The notes: generated by a model from the letters alone, not told the origin. A stretch of DNA of 64,000 nt from Mycobacterium sp. SMC-2 (GCF_025263485.1 NZ_CP079863.1:3658001-3722000), one strand, 5' to 3'; shown: positions 35,620 to 45,152, counted from the stretch's first letter. Numbers and translations: made by a program.

Positions 35620-36096
35620 ATGGGCAAATTCACCAGGGCAGAAATCGAGCAAGCCATCGAGAACTACACGCGGGTCGTGGAGGGGTGCAGCTCCTCGGGC
35701 GATTGGCGCCCGTTCGCCGACCTTTTCACCGAGGATGTCGTCTACACCGAACATCACTACGGAGTGTTTCACGGCCGCGAGGCCGTGCGGGACTGGATCG
35801 TCGCCGTCATGGCGCCCTTCCCGCACATGCGATTTCCGTCCGGCTGGACCGCCTATGACGAGGACAACGACGCCGTCGTCGTGATGATCAAGAATCTGCT
35901 CGATCACCCGACGGATCCAAAGGGTGAGCCCTTCTGGTTCCCGAACTGGACCCGGCTCGTCTACGCGGGCAACGGCTTGTTCTCCAGCGAGGAGGACATC
36001 TACAACCCCAACCGCGACGCCCCCGGTGTGGTGGCCGCCTGGCTGGAGGCCGGCGGCAAGCTCGCGTCCGAGGAGATCCTGCAGCCCAACGCGTGA
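35620..36096 (+). CDS. SnoaL-like/NTF2-fold protein
   Basis: A 158-residue NTF2-like protein. It starts MGKFTRAEIEQAIENYTRVVEGCSSSGDWRPFADLFTEDVVYTEHHYGVFHGREAVRDWIVAVM, the SnoaL pattern of an N-terminal helix followed by DLFTEDVVYTEHHYG and a strand. Relatives include polyketide cyclases and steroid isomerase/dehydratases. A pair of His (EHHYG) and Asp may form the active site. The start ATG 35620 follows the KstR-like motif. It may work with the divergent SDR on a ring or lipid substrate, which is inference. Confidence 0.78.
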   Translation: MGKFTRAEIEQAIENYTRVVEGCSSSGDWRPFADLFTEDVVYTEHHYGVFHGREAVRDWIVAVMAPFPHMRFPSGWTAYDEDNDAVVVMIKNLLDHPTDPKGEPFWFPNWTRLVYAGNGLFSSEEDIYNPNRDAPGVVAAWLEAGGKLASEEILQPNA

Positions 36097-36200
36097 CCGT
36101 GGCGATCGCAAGCGCGGCGTGGCCGGGCGCAGCGGGTCGCCACCATCGGACCGTGGCGATCGCAAGCGCGGCGTGGCCGGGCGCAGCGGGTCGCCACCAT
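36096..36200. repeat. Tandem duplication of a 54-bp intergenic element
   Basis: The element starts ACCGTGGCGATCGCAAGC at 36096 and again at 36150. The copies are identical over about 51 bp. Each begins GTGGCGA and ends TCGCCAC, so each can fold into a stem-loop with a GC-rich centre. It lies between the SnoaL-like stop and the stop of the DJ-1-like gene, which it separates. This looks like a mycobacterial palindromic intergenic repeat present twice. Confidence 0.9.
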
Positions 36201-36204
36201 GGAA

Positions 36205-36942
36205 CTAGGCGGGGGTCGGCTGTCGCCTCCGTCGCCGCGACCGCACGGCCGCCAGCACCTGCTCCCACGCCAGCATCGTGGCCGCCTTCATGTTGGCCGG
36301 CTTCATGCTGTCCCTGGACAAGAGCGCGGTGGCGGCCGCCTTCGTGGTCGCCGACGCCTTCGACAGATGGCCGGAGTCATACGGCGGCTGTGGGTCGTAT
36401 TCGATTAGCAGTTGGATCGCCTTGGCGCGGGCTTCGCCGCCGATCTCGCCGGCCAGCCAGAGCGCCATGTCGAGTCCCGCCGACACCCCCGCACAGGTGA
36501 CGACGTCGTCCTCGTGGACGATCCGCTCGTCGCCCACCGGGACGGCGCCGAACGCCTTCAACGCCGGGACTGTCAGCCAGTGCGACGTGGCGCGGCGTCC
36601 TTCGAGTAGGCCCGCGGCCGCCAGGATCACCGACCCCGAGCACACCGACGTCGTCCATCGGGCGGTTTGGTGGACCCGGCGCAGCCAATCCAGCAGTACG
36701 TCGTCGCGGGCATGGACCGGTGTCGACGGGCCACCGGGCACGAGAACGACGTCGGGCGAAGGCGTTTCGGTCAACGAGTGGGTGGCCCCGATGACCAGCA
36801 CGCCCGAGTCGGCCGTGATCGGGCCCGCCTCGTGCCAGACGAACCGCACCTCGGCATCCGGCAGGTTGCGCAGCACCTCATACGGGCCGATCATGTCCAG
36901 CGCGGTGAAGCCCGGATAGGTCACGATCGCGATTTGAGTCAT
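36205..36942 (-). CDS. DJ-1/PfpI-family protein, Rv1930c type
   Basis: A 245-residue class I glutamine-amidotransferase-like protein. Strand 1 is TQIAIVTYPGFTALDMIGPYEVL with Glu at residue 22. The nucleophile elbow is TTSVCSGSVILAAAGLLEGRRATSHW (Cys in SVCSG), the isonitrile-hydratase-like form. A charged tail (SRRRRRQPTPA) ends it. Rv1930c of M. tuberculosis is annotated as only 174 residues, so this is a longer form. It lies next to the regulator gene at 36958 (15-bp gap), which has the same N-terminal domain type. The reaction is unknown; glyoxalase-III or isonitrile hydratase types are options. Confidence 0.83.
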   Translation of the reverse strand: MTQIAIVTYPGFTALDMIGPYEVLRNLPDAEVRFVWHEAGPITADSGVLVIGATHSLTETPSPDVVLVPGGPSTPVHARDDVLLDWLRRVHQTARWTTSVCSGSVILAAAGLLEGRRATSHWLTVPALKAFGAVPVGDERIVHEDDVVTCAGVSAGLDMALWLAGEIGGEARAKAIQLLIEYDPQPPYDSGHLSKASATTKAAATALLSRDSMKPANMKAATMLAWEQVLAAVRSRRRRRQPTPA

Positions 36943-36957
36943 GGGTGTCCTTTCGTT

Positions 36958-37908
36958 TCAGGCGAATGCCTTGCGGTACTGGTCCGGCGGAATGCCGACC
37001 CGGCGAAGGAAGTTGCGCCGCATGGTCTCCGCGGTGCCGAAGCCGCAGCGGGTGGCGATCGCGACGACGGTGTCGTCGGTCTCCTCCAACTGCCGGCGCG
37101 CGGCTTCCGTACGGATCCGCTCGACGTACTGGCCGGGCGCCTCGCCGACCTCCGCGGTGAACACGCGGGTGAAGTGCCGCGGGCTCATCGCCGCCCGACG
37201 CGCCAGCTCGTCGATGCTGTGCTCGCCGCCCGGCTCCGCCTCGATGGCCTCCTGCACCGCGCGGATCGAGTTCCGTTTGGCGCGCGGCATCCACACCGGG
37301 GCCGCGAACTGTGTCTGCCCACCGGGCCGGCGCAGGTACAGGACCAGCCAGCGGGCAACCGTCTGGGCAATTTCGGTGCCGTGGTCCTCCTCGACGAGCG
37401 AGAGCGCCAGGTCGATCCCCGCGGTGACACCCGCGGCCGTCCACACGGTGTCCGAGCTGCGGACGAAGATCGGATCGGCGTCGACGTCGATCGCGGGAAA
37501 CTCGCGGGCCAGCCGCCCGGCGAAGGCCCAGTGCGTGGTCACCCGCTGCCCGTCCAGCAGTCCCGCCTCGGCCGCCAGGAACGCGCCGGTGCAGACCGTG
37601 ACCACGCGGCGGGCGGTTGCGGCGACGCTTTTGATCCAGCCGATCAGCTCGGCGTCCGACCGCGCGGCGTCGACACCGCCGCCGCCGGGCAGCACGACGG
37701 TGTCTACGGGGGAACCCGGGTCCGGCAACGGCGCCGCGACAAAGGCCAGTCCCGTCGGAGTGGCGATCGCCTGGCCGCCGACGGAGGCCAGGATGACCTC
37801 GTACCCGCCCCCGGTGAGCAGGGATGCGCCGGTGAAGACGTCGTGTGGTCCCACCACATCGAGGGCCTGCACGCCGGGAAACCCGGCGATCACCACCTTG
37901 CGAGCCAT
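36958..37908 (-). CDS. AraC-family regulator with N-terminal DJ-1/GATase-1-like domain, Rv1931c type
   Basis: A 316-residue regulator. The N-terminal DJ-1-like sensor domain starts KVVIAGFPGVQALDVVGPHDVF and carries VVTVCTGAFLAAEAGLLDGQRVTTHW (nucleophile-type Cys). From about residue 205 the C-terminal AraC domain shows two HTH units, including EHSIDELARRAAMSPRHFTRVFTAEVGEAPGQYVERIRTEAARRQLEE and VVAIATRCGFGTAETMRRNFLRRVGIPPDQYRKAF. The fused type (FtrA/GlxA-like) controls catabolic genes. Rv1931c is shorter (259). It probably controls the adjacent DJ-1 gene, downstream of it on the same strand. Confidence 0.87.
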   Translation of the reverse strand: MARKVVIAGFPGVQALDVVGPHDVFTGASLLTGGGYEVILASVGGQAIATPTGLAFVAAPLPDPGSPVDTVVLPGGGGVDAARSDAELIGWIKSVAATARRVVTVCTGAFLAAEAGLLDGQRVTTHWAFAGRLAREFPAIDVDADPIFVRSSDTVWTAAGVTAGIDLALSLVEEDHGTEIAQTVARWLVLYLRRPGGQTQFAAPVWMPRAKRNSIRAVQEAIEAEPGGEHSIDELARRAAMSPRHFTRVFTAEVGEAPGQYVERIRTEAARRQLEETDDTVVAIATRCGFGTAETMRRNFLRRVGIPPDQYRKAFA

Positions 37909-38020
37909 GGATCTCAGTGTCGGGCACGCCCCGATATGTCGTCTACGCCTTGTACCCCACCAATTAGGACACGGGGACCTGGCCCGTGGCGGCCGCGGCG
38001 GGCTTGGCAGACTGTCCGAC

Positions 38021-38515
38021 ATGGCACAGATAACGTTGCGAGGAAACCCAATCAACACCGTCGGCGAACTGCCTGGCGTCGGATCCCCGGCGCCGGCCTT
38101 CAGCCTGACGGGCAGCGACCTGGGGGAGGTCAGTAGCGACCAGCTCGGCGGTAAGCCCGTGGTGCTCAACATCTTCCCGTCGGTGGACACACCGGTATGC
38201 GCGGCCAGCGTGCGGACCTTCAACGAGCGCGCTGCCGCCAGCGGTGCCACGGTGGTATGCGTGTCGAAGGATCTGCCGTTCGCGTTCGCCCGGTTCTGCG
38301 GGGCGGAGGGCATCGAGAACGTGAAGACGGCGTCGGCGTTCCGCAGCAGCTTCGGCGAGGACTACGGCATCACCATCAACGACGGCCCGATGGCCGGTCT
38401 GCTCGCCCGAGCCATCGTGGTGGTCGGCCCCGACGGCAAGGTCACCTACACGGAGTTGGTGCCGGAGATCGGCCAGGAGCCCAACTACGACGCGGCGCTG
38501 GCCGCGGCGGGCTAG
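38021..38515 (+). CDS. tpx: Thiol peroxidase (atypical 2-Cys peroxiredoxin)
   Basis: A 164-residue peroxiredoxin nearly identical in length to M. tuberculosis Tpx (Rv1932, 165). Peroxidatic Cys60 lies in [13 protein letters not shown] and resolving Cys93 in FARFCGAEG, the exact positions of the mycobacterial enzyme. It reduces hydroperoxides using thioredoxin in the cytoplasm. ATG 38021 starts the protein directly. It overlaps the stop of the convergent acyl-CoA ligase gene by 4 bp. The gene is divergent from the AraC-like regulator. Confidence 0.95.
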   Translation: MAQITLRGNPINTVGELPGVGSPAPAFSLTGSDLGEVSSDQLGGKPVVLNIFPSVDTPVCAASVRTFNERAAASGATVVCVSKDLPFAFARFCGAEGIENVKTASAFRSSFGEDYGITINDGPMAGLLARAIVVVGPDGKVTYTELVPEIGQEPNYDAALAAAG

Positions 38516-40137
38516 TTTTCGGGTTCTAACCCGAGCAGTCGCACCGTTTCGGCCCGCATGTCGACCTTGCGCACCTTCCCGGTGACCGTCATCGGGAACT
38601 CGTCGACGATGTGGACATACCGCGGAACCTTGTAGTGCGCGAGTTTCCCGAGGCAAAACGCCCGCACGGCATCCGCGTCTAACGGTGGACGGTCGGGCCG
38701 CATCTTGATCCAGGCGCAGATTTCCTCGCCGTACTTGGCGTCGGGAACGCCGACAACCTGCACGGCGTCGATGTCCGGGTGAGTGTGCAGGAAGTCCTCG
38801 ATCTCTCGTGGGTACAGATTCTCACCGCCGCGGATGACCACGTCCTTGATGCGCCCGACCACTTCGCAATAACCGTCGTCGTGCATGACCGCCAGGTCTC
38901 CGGTGTGCATCCATCCGTCGCGATCGATGACCTCTCGAGTTCGGTCGTCGTCGTGCCAGTAACCCAACATCACCGAGTAGCCGCGGGTGCATAGCTCACC
39001 CGGCTTCCCCCGCTCCACGAGCTTGCCGCTGCCGACGTCGATGACTTTGATCTCGACGTGCGGATGAACCCGGCCCACCGTGGTCGTTCGATGCTCTAGG
39101 TCGTCGTCGATGCGGGTCTGGCAGGACACCGGGGAGGTCTCCGTCATGCCATACGCGATCGAGAGCTCCGACAGTTTCAATTCGTCGATGCAGCGCTTCA
39201 TCACCTCCACCGGACAGGTGGCGCCCGCCATGATGCCGGTGCGCAGCGACGACAGGTCACGACGAGCGAGGTCGGGCTGGCCGAGCATCGCGATGAACAT
39301 CGTGGGCACGCCGTAGAGGCCTGCGCAGCGCTCCTTTTCGACCGCCTCCAGCGTCGCGGCGGGATCGAAGCCGGCCGCCGGAATCACCATGGTGGCCCCG
39401 TGGGTGGTGCAGCCCAGATTGCCCATCACCATGCCGAAGCAGTGGTAGAACGGCACCGGGATGCAGAGTCGATCGCCGGGCCCGAGCCGGATGAGTTCGG
39501 TGACGAAGAACCCGTTGTTGAGGATGTTGAGGTGCGACAAGGTGGCCCCCTTGGGGGCTCCCGTTGTGCCCGAGGTGTATTGAATGTTGATCGCATCCCG
39601 CGGGCTGAGGGTGGCCGTCCGGCACCGCAATTCGTCAGCGGTCACCTCGCCGGCGCGCTGCCGCAGCCGCTCCCAGTCGGCGGTGCCCAGGAACACGACA
39701 TCGGTTAATCCGCGGGCCTCGGAACGGACCTCGTCAACCATTCGGCGGTAGTCGGAGCTCTTGAAGGTTGTCGCGGACATCAACAGCCGAGCGCCCGAAT
39801 CGCGCAACACATGAGACAATTCGTGAGTTCGATATGCGGGATTGACCGAGACGAGGATGGCCCCGATCTTGGCCGTGGCGTACTGAAGGATCGTCCATTC
39901 GGGGCAATTGGGGGACCAGATCCCGACCCGGTCGCCGCGCTGGATGCCGACGGCCATCAAAGCGCGGGCGAGACAGTCGATCTCACTGTCGAGTTGGGCG
40001 TAGGTCCACCGCCGGTTACCGGCCACGTCGACAAGCGCGTCGACGTCGGGGTACGCCAGCGCGGTGCGCTCGAAGTTCGCCCCGATGGTCTCGTCCAGCA
40101 GTGGGGTGGCGACGGGCCCCGCGTCGTAGGACTTCAC
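38512..40137 (-). CDS. Acyl-CoA ligase (FadD35-like AMP-binding enzyme)
   Basis: A 541-residue acyl-CoA synthetase. P-loop motif [20 protein letters not shown] (about 181-200), [11 protein letters not shown] (A5), [40 protein letters not shown] (A7-A8) and the catalytic Lys in TGKVRKVDM. It converts a medium- or long-chain acid to its CoA thioester. It resembles the FadD35 branch of M. tuberculosis. Its ATG overlaps the stop of the second ligase by 4 bp (ATGA). It closes the leftward echA13-fadE17-fadE18-ligase-ligase operon and converges on tpx. H37Rv has no ligase between tpx and fadE18. Confidence 0.9.
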   Translation of the reverse strand: MKSYDAGPVATPLLDETIGANFERTALAYPDVDALVDVAGNRRWTYAQLDSEIDCLARALMAVGIQRGDRVGIWSPNCPEWTILQYATAKIGAILVSVNPAYRTHELSHVLRDSGARLLMSATTFKSSDYRRMVDEVRSEARGLTDVVFLGTADWERLRQRAGEVTADELRCRTATLSPRDAINIQYTSGTTGAPKGATLSHLNILNNGFFVTELIRLGPGDRLCIPVPFYHCFGMVMGNLGCTTHGATMVIPAAGFDPAATLEAVEKERCAGLYGVPTMFIAMLGQPDLARRDLSSLRTGIMAGATCPVEVMKRCIDELKLSELSIAYGMTETSPVSCQTRIDDDLEHRTTTVGRVHPHVEIKVIDVGSGKLVERGKPGELCTRGYSVMLGYWHDDDRTREVIDRDGWMHTGDLAVMHDDGYCEVVGRIKDVVIRGGENLYPREIEDFLHTHPDIDAVQVVGVPDAKYGEEICAWIKMRPDRPPLDADAVRAFCLGKLAHYKVPRYVHIVDEFPMTVTGKVRKVDMRAETVRLLGLEPEN

Positions 40138-41654
40138 CGCGCGTACTCGCGGCGGAGGTCGGCCTTGAGCACCTTGCCGCTAGCGTTGCGCGGCAACGCA
40201 TCCACGACCACGACACGGCGAGGCCGCTTGTACGAAGCGAGGTGCTCGCGGCAGTGCGTCTCGATCTCGTCGTCGGTCGGCGGGTCTGCCGGGTCGCTCG
40301 CCACGATCACCGCCATCGGGGTCTCGCCCCATTTCGGGTCGGGCACTCCGATAACCGAAACCTCGGCGACCTTGGCGTGGGCTGCCACGACGTTTTCCAC
40401 CTCGGCGCTGTAGATGTTCTCACCGCCCGAAATGATCATGTCCTTCTTTCGGTCGACCACATAGATATAGCCATCAGCGTCCCGCCGGACCAGGTCGCCC
40501 GAATGAAACCAGCCGCCGCGAAAGGCTTCCGCGGTCTCGGCGGGCTTCTTCCAATACTCCTTCATCACCAGCGGTCCGCGATAGACGATCTCGCCGACTT
40601 CGCCCTGCGCAACGTCGTCCATCTCGTCGTTGACGATGCGCACCTCGACGCCCAGCATCGGGGTGCCCACGGATCCGATCTTGCGCAGAGCGTCCTGTCC
40701 GCGCAGCAGGCAGGTGATCGGGCTGCATTCGGTCTGCCCGAAGGCCGCGATGATCTCCGCACGCGGAAAGGCATCGAACATCGTGCGCAGCAGGGTGGTC
40801 GACGCGGGTGCCGCGCCCCACCAAACACGACGCAGCCGGCTGAGATCCCACGACCGAAGATCTGGCAATGCGCAGACCGTCTGCCACTGTGCCGGCGTCA
40901 TCCAGCAGGACGTGACCCGCTCACCGACGATCGTTCGGATGGCGGCCACGGGATCGAAGCCGCCGGACGGTGGGACGACGACCGTGCCGCCGGTCAAGAA
41001 CGTCGGGAACATCCCCGATACACCGGCGACGTGGAACAGCGGCGCATGTGCCATCCAGCAATTGTCGTCACTGCCCAGCCCCAGTGTGGCGATCACGCTC
41101 AAAGCGTGCAGGTAGAGGTTGCGGTGTGTGAGCACCGCGCCCTTCGGAAGGCCCGTGGTGCCCGACGTGTACATGATGAAGGCGGCGGCGTCGTCCGAAA
41201 CTCTGACGTTGACGGGGACGCCGTCCGCTGCCGCAACAAGGTCATCCAGACCACCGATCTTGAGAACCGTGTTGACGGAGGGTGCTTTGCTGAGCGCGTG
41301 CGCGATGGCCGGTGCGCACGCCGAGTCTGTCACCACCGCGACGGAACCACTGTCTGCGAGCACATACGCGATCTCGTCTGCGACGAGGCGGAAGTTGACC
41401 GGGACCGCGACGGCGCCCAGCCGCAGGGTAGCGAACCAGACTTCGATCAGCTCCAGGCAATTCAGGCCGATCACCGCGACACGGTCGTTCGGACCAACTC
41501 CCTTCGCGGACAGCACGTTCGTCAGGCGGATCACCCGCTCGTAGAGCTGCGCGAAAGTACACCGGCGCCGCACATCGACGAACGCCAGGCTGTCCGGACG
41601 GACTCGGGCGTGGCGGGCCAGGACGTCGCAGAGTTTGATGCCGGTGCCGTCCAC
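40134..41654 (-). CDS. Acyl-CoA ligase, second of the operon
   Basis: A 506-residue AMP-binding enzyme. P-loop [34 protein letters not shown] (A5), [43 protein letters not shown] (A7-A8) and the C-terminal [15 protein letters not shown] lysine motif are complete. GTG 41654 is chosen because it follows the fadE18 stop; GTG 41675 would overlap that gene by 14 bp. It couples by 4 bp to the next ligase. Having two ligases in the operon suggests two acid forms or chain lengths. The branch resembles aryl/steroid-acid ligases but the substrate cannot be read here. Confidence 0.88.
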   Translation of the reverse strand: MDGTGIKLCDVLARHARVRPDSLAFVDVRRRCTFAQLYERVIRLTNVLSAKGVGPNDRVAVIGLNCLELIEVWFATLRLGAVAVPVNFRLVADEIAYVLADSGSVAVVTDSACAPAIAHALSKAPSVNTVLKIGGLDDLVAAADGVPVNVRVSDDAAAFIMYTSGTTGLPKGAVLTHRNLYLHALSVIATLGLGSDDNCWMAHAPLFHVAGVSGMFPTFLTGGTVVVPPSGGFDPVAAIRTIVGERVTSCWMTPAQWQTVCALPDLRSWDLSRLRRVWWGAAPASTTLLRTMFDAFPRAEIIAAFGQTECSPITCLLRGQDALRKIGSVGTPMLGVEVRIVNDEMDDVAQGEVGEIVYRGPLVMKEYWKKPAETAEAFRGGWFHSGDLVRRDADGYIYVVDRKKDMIISGGENIYSAEVENVVAAHAKVAEVSVIGVPDPKWGETPMAVIVASDPADPPTDDEIETHCREHLASYKRPRRVVVVDALPRNASGKVLKADLRREYAR

Positions 41655-41661
41655 GAGAGTC

Positions 41662-42768
41662 CTACAGGCCCACACGGTCGGCGAGCAGCGCCCGGTGGCG
41701 GGTGCTACTGCCGAAGAGTGCTTCGGTGGTTTTGGCCCGGCGGAAGTACAGGTGCAAGTCGTGTTCCCAGGTAAAGGCGATGCCGCCCTGAACCTGAATA
41801 CCCGAGCCGGCGCACAGGACGTAGGTGTCGGCGGCCTGCGCCTTGGCCAACGGTGCGGCGATTTTTAGCTCACGCTCGTCTACGGCGCTCATCGCGGCAA
41901 ACATCACCGCTGCGCGCGTCGCGTCGATCTCGATCAGCATCTCGGCGCAGGCGTGCTTGACTGCCTGAAACGATCCGATGGGGCGGCCGAATTGCTGACG
42001 GCGGCAGGCATATTCGACCGAAAGCTCAAGACACGCCTCGGCGCCGCCCAGCATCTCGGCGGCCAGTAGCACTCGGGCGACGTCGAGCACCCGCTCGACC
42101 TCGTCGGGTGAACCCGCGATCAACGCTTCAGCCGGAGCCTCTGCCAGCTGCAACTTGGCGACCGGACGGGTGATGTCGAACGACGGCAGGCGTGTGACCG
42201 TGACCCCGGGTGCGTCGGCCGCCACGACGTGGAAGACCACTGCGCTTTCGGGGCCGTCGGCCACCGCCGGGACCACGAACAGGTCCGCGACGTGGCCATG
42301 CAGCACCGGAGCGCACTCGCCGTCCAGGACGGTTCCATCGCCAAGGTTGCTGGCCCGCACGGTCGCCGTCGACGGGTCGCCCACGTTGGGGCCGGCGGCG
42401 GCGAACGCGCCGATCTGTTCTCCGGTCAGCAGGCCTGCGAGCAGCCTCTTTCGCTGCTCAGCGTCGCCCATGCGCAGGACAGCCTCGATCGCGAAGGTGG
42501 TGGTGGCCAACGGTACGGGGGTCAGTGCCCTGCCGAGTTCGGAGAACACAATCGCGGTCTCGACGAGAGTGCCACCCGCGCCGCCGACTTCCGGTGGGAC
42601 ATGCAGTCCCAGGGGCTCCAGCTCGCCACACAGTCGCTGCCAGACCAGCCGGTCGTGGCCGTCGGCAGCGGCCGCCTCGCGCACCCGCGTCCGCGGGGAC
42701 ACCTCCCGCAGAAAGCTGGCCAGCGATGCGCGGAAGTCGTCCTGTTCGGTGCTGTAGCGGAAATCCAT
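41662..42768 (-). CDS. fadE18: Acyl-CoA dehydrogenase FadE18-like subunit
   Basis: A 368-residue ACAD-family protein. N-terminal helices start MDFRYSTEQDDFRASLASFLREV. The C-terminal ACAD fold shows ACRRQQFGRPIGSFQAVKHACAEM, conserved GSFQAV(R/K)H, and GIQVQGGIAFTWEHDLHLYFRRAKTTEALFGSS. At the position of the MCAD-type catalytic Glu (YEGT) the protein has FGSS. It pairs with FadE17: start ATG 42768 lies one base after the fadE17 stop (TGACATG). Adjacent ACAD gene pairs in mycobacteria are known to form alpha2-beta2 enzymes acting on CoA esters with steroid-like side chains. Rv1933c has 363 residues. Confidence 0.88.
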   Translation of the reverse strand: MDFRYSTEQDDFRASLASFLREVSPRTRVREAAAADGHDRLVWQRLCGELEPLGLHVPPEVGGAGGTLVETAIVFSELGRALTPVPLATTTFAIEAVLRMGDAEQRKRLLAGLLTGEQIGAFAAAGPNVGDPSTATVRASNLGDGTVLDGECAPVLHGHVADLFVVPAVADGPESAVVFHVVAADAPGVTVTRLPSFDITRPVAKLQLAEAPAEALIAGSPDEVERVLDVARVLLAAEMLGGAEACLELSVEYACRRQQFGRPIGSFQAVKHACAEMLIEIDATRAAVMFAAMSAVDERELKIAAPLAKAQAADTYVLCAGSGIQVQGGIAFTWEHDLHLYFRRAKTTEALFGSSTRHRALLADRVGL

Positions 42769-42769
42769 G

Positions 42770-44017
42770 TCAGCGCAGCCCGATTCGCTCCGGAACCATC
42801 CGTGGTTCCTTGGGCAGGCCCAGTAATCGCTCACCGATCACATTGCGCTGGATCTGTGAACTGCCGGCGTAAATGGTGGCGGCACGCGCATAGAGCAGCT
42901 CGTCCAGCCAGCAGGAGGCGGAGTTGGGGGTACCGGCCTCCGGGACGATCAGCGCTTCGCCGTTGCCCGGCCCCTCCCCGCTGAGCGCGTCGATGCCGAG
43001 GATCTCGACGGCGAGCTCGGTGTAGCGCTGAAAGTACTCACTCCAAAAGACCTTGCTGATCGCGGCGTCGGCGCCGGGCCGCTCACCGCGGACCAACAGG
43101 GTCAGGCCGCGGTAGCCCTGGTACCGCATGATCTGGACACGCGAGTAGCACCACGCCAAGGCGTCGCGGATGCGCGGGTCGGTATGCATCCCGCGCCCGC
43201 GGGCCAGTTCGCACAGCCTGTCGAGTTCTCGCCCGAAGTTGATGGAGGCCGTGGTGACCTGTGAGGCGCGCTCGAATCCGAGAAGCGTCATCGCCACCGT
43301 CCAGCCATCGCCGACCCGGCCGATCACATTGGCAGCCGGTGTGCGGGCATCGGAGAAAAACACCTCGCTGAAGGACGCGTGCCCGGCGGCGTTGACGATG
43401 GGGCGAACCACCACGCCGGGCTGGTCCATCGGTACCAGCAGCATCGACAGGCCCGCGTGTGCGGGTCCGTCTGGATCGGTGCGCGTCAACACGAAGATCC
43501 AGTTCGCGGTGGGCCCCGCCGAGGTCCAGATCTTCTGTCCGTTGAGCACCCACTCGTCGCCATCGTGCAGGGCCCTGGTCCGAACGGATGCCAGGTCCGA
43601 GCCCGCCTCGGGCTCCGAGAACCCTTGGCACCAGCGATCTTCGCCGGTGAGAATGCGCGGCAGGAAATGCTTCTTCTGTTCCTCGGAGCCCAGCGCGATC
43701 AGCGTGTTGCCGAGCAGCTGGATGCCAAGCAGGTCGTTCTCCAACCGCTCCGGTGCGCCCGCCCGCGCGAACTCCTCGTCGAGCACCGCCTGCTCGATCG
43801 CGGAGAGACCGGCCCCGCCGTACTCTTTCGGCCAGGACACCGCGACAAGGCCGCGGTCCGCAAGGACCTGGCGCCACCGATGCGCGATCGTCCGTCGTTG
43901 CTCCGGCGGCAGCGCCCCACCGCCGGCCCAATCGGGCGGGAGCTGCTCGTCGAGGAAGGCGCGGATCTGGTCGCGGAACGCCTCCGCTTCGGGCGGGTAG
44001 TCGACATCCACGTGCAC
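42770..44017 (-). CDS. fadE17: Acyl-CoA dehydrogenase FadE17-like subunit
   Basis: A 415-residue ACAD-family protein. It starts [36 protein letters not shown] and substrate motifs [20 protein letters not shown] and [23 protein letters not shown] are clear, and the C-terminus [29 protein letters not shown] has the SSQIQR flavin contact. The MCAD-type catalytic Glu position (YEGT) is Ala here, so the base must come from elsewhere or from its partner. Rv1934c (409) is the counterpart. It lies 12 bp after echA13 and one base before fadE18, so the three are co-translated. Confidence 0.9.
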   Translation of the reverse strand: MHVDVDYPPEAEAFRDQIRAFLDEQLPPDWAGGGALPPEQRRTIAHRWRQVLADRGLVAVSWPKEYGGAGLSAIEQAVLDEEFARAGAPERLENDLLGIQLLGNTLIALGSEEQKKHFLPRILTGEDRWCQGFSEPEAGSDLASVRTRALHDGDEWVLNGQKIWTSAGPTANWIFVLTRTDPDGPAHAGLSMLLVPMDQPGVVVRPIVNAAGHASFSEVFFSDARTPAANVIGRVGDGWTVAMTLLGFERASQVTTASINFGRELDRLCELARGRGMHTDPRIRDALAWCYSRVQIMRYQGYRGLTLLVRGERPGADAAISKVFWSEYFQRYTELAVEILGIDALSGEGPGNGEALIVPEAGTPNSASCWLDELLYARAATIYAGSSQIQRNVIGERLLGLPKEPRMVPERIGLR

Positions 44018-44029
44018 TGCCTCCGCAGC

Positions 44030-44926
44030 TCAGGGGCGCTGTTTGGCCGCGGGCAAGATCTCGGGCGCCAGGCGCCAGTCCTCCAGCCCGTTCTCGACCG
44101 TGCCGTAGGACAGCTTTCCCCCGGTCACCTCCGACCAGTGCGCGTGATTGAGCTGGTGGATGGAAAAGCAGGAGTCGAGCGCCGTGCAGAATCCCATGGC
44201 GTCGACGGACTGGTTCACCGACTCCTTGATAAAGAGCGCCGTGACGGTTGGCAATTTGGCGATGCGGCGGGCGAAATCGATTGTGCAATAAGATAACTCG
44301 TCATTCGCAAACACCTTGCTGACCATCCCGATGGCGTGCGCGTCGTGGGCGTCAAGTGAGTCACCGGTGAGCAGGAGCTCTTTTGCCTTGCGCGGCCCGA
44401 ACTCCCATGGATGGCCGAAGTACTCCACACCGCACATCCCAAGGCGGGTCCCGACGACATCGGCGAACACGGTGTCCTCGGCCGCGACGATGAGGTCGCA
44501 ACACCACGCCAGCATCAGGCCGGCCGACAGGACCATGCCGTGGACCTCGGCAACGGTGATCTTGCGGAGATTGCGCCACCGTTTGGTGTTCTCGAAGAAG
44601 TAATGCCACTCCTGACGGTGCCGTGACTCCACGCCGCCGCGCGTTCCGCCATTGCATCGATATGTCGGGTGCTGGTCCGGGCCGGGTGAGCGCTCCCGGA
44701 CGTCGTCGGCGGACCCGAGGTCGTGGCCCGCGGAGAACGACGAACCCTCGCCCCGCAGGATCACCACGCGGATCGCGTCATCTGCTTCGGCCAGTTCGAA
44801 AGCTGCGTCCAGCTCGACCAGCATCCCGCGGTTCTGCGCGTTTCGTTGCTTCGGGCGGTCGAGCGTGATGACGGCGATCCGGCCTTGGTCGACGACCTCG
44901 TATCGGATGTAGTCGAAATCCTGCAC
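44030..44926 (-). CDS. echA13: Enoyl-CoA hydratase-like protein EchA13
   Basis: A 298-residue crotonase-fold protein. The first oxyanion segment SSFSAGHDLGSADD (about 63-76) is conserved. The second, VHGMVLSAGLMLAWCCDLIVAAED, has Met where the canonical first catalytic Glu (GGCELA) stands, and the usual PE of the second acid block is not visible either. It may therefore act as an isomerase, thioesterase or non-hydratase crotonase. GTG 44926 follows GAGAGGAGC; a longer upstream frame is basic and unlike the family. It is first in the leftward operon and divergent from the LLM monooxygenase at 45244. Rv1935c (318) is the counterpart. Confidence 0.87.
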   Translation of the reverse strand: MQDFDYIRYEVVDQGRIAVITLDRPKQRNAQNRGMLVELDAAFELAEADDAIRVVILRGEGSSFSAGHDLGSADDVRERSPGPDQHPTYRCNGGTRGGVESRHRQEWHYFFENTKRWRNLRKITVAEVHGMVLSAGLMLAWCCDLIVAAEDTVFADVVGTRLGMCGVEYFGHPWEFGPRKAKELLLTGDSLDAHDAHAIGMVSKVFANDELSYCTIDFARRIAKLPTVTALFIKESVNQSVDAMGFCTALDSCFSIHQLNHAHWSEVTGGKLSYGTVENGLEDWRLAPEILPAAKQRP

Positions 44927-45072
44927 GGAGTGCTCCTCTCGAGGAGTTGGACGAGGCCGCGCGGAGGTATCGACGGCAGTGTCCTCGCACGGTTCGGCCG
45001 GTTGTGCCCGGCCCTGACCGCACATGGCCGGGTTTACGTCGGTGAGGCTACGCGGCTAAGAGCAAAATGTCC

Positions 45073-45152
45073 ATAAGCGATACGCTACTGAAAAATTATC
45101 TGAGTTGATAAATACGACGATAACTGCATCTTGCGCCCGGCGATGTATCTTG
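45073..45152. promoter_or_regulatory. Putative Mce3R-type operator cluster in the echA13/monooxygenase divergent region
   Basis: The 317-bp divergent region (44927-45243) has an AT-rich core. On the minus strand, CAAGAT-5 bases-TATCGTCGTA occupies 45133 down to 45113, matching the mce3R-region element CAAGAT-4 bases-TATCGCCGATA. A second CAAGATACAT, followed by CGCCG, runs from 45152 to 45138. ATAAGCGATA (reverse TATCGCTTAT) lies at 45073-45082. No gene is supported in this gap. The match to the mce3R/yrbE3A region points to shared control. Confidence 0.6.

Noticed and set aside
36096..36200. Duplicated coding segment
   Set aside because: Frames across the two units give repetitive Arg/Gly/Ala text on both strands and there is no start with a ribosome site. 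The palindromic ends fit an intergenic element better.
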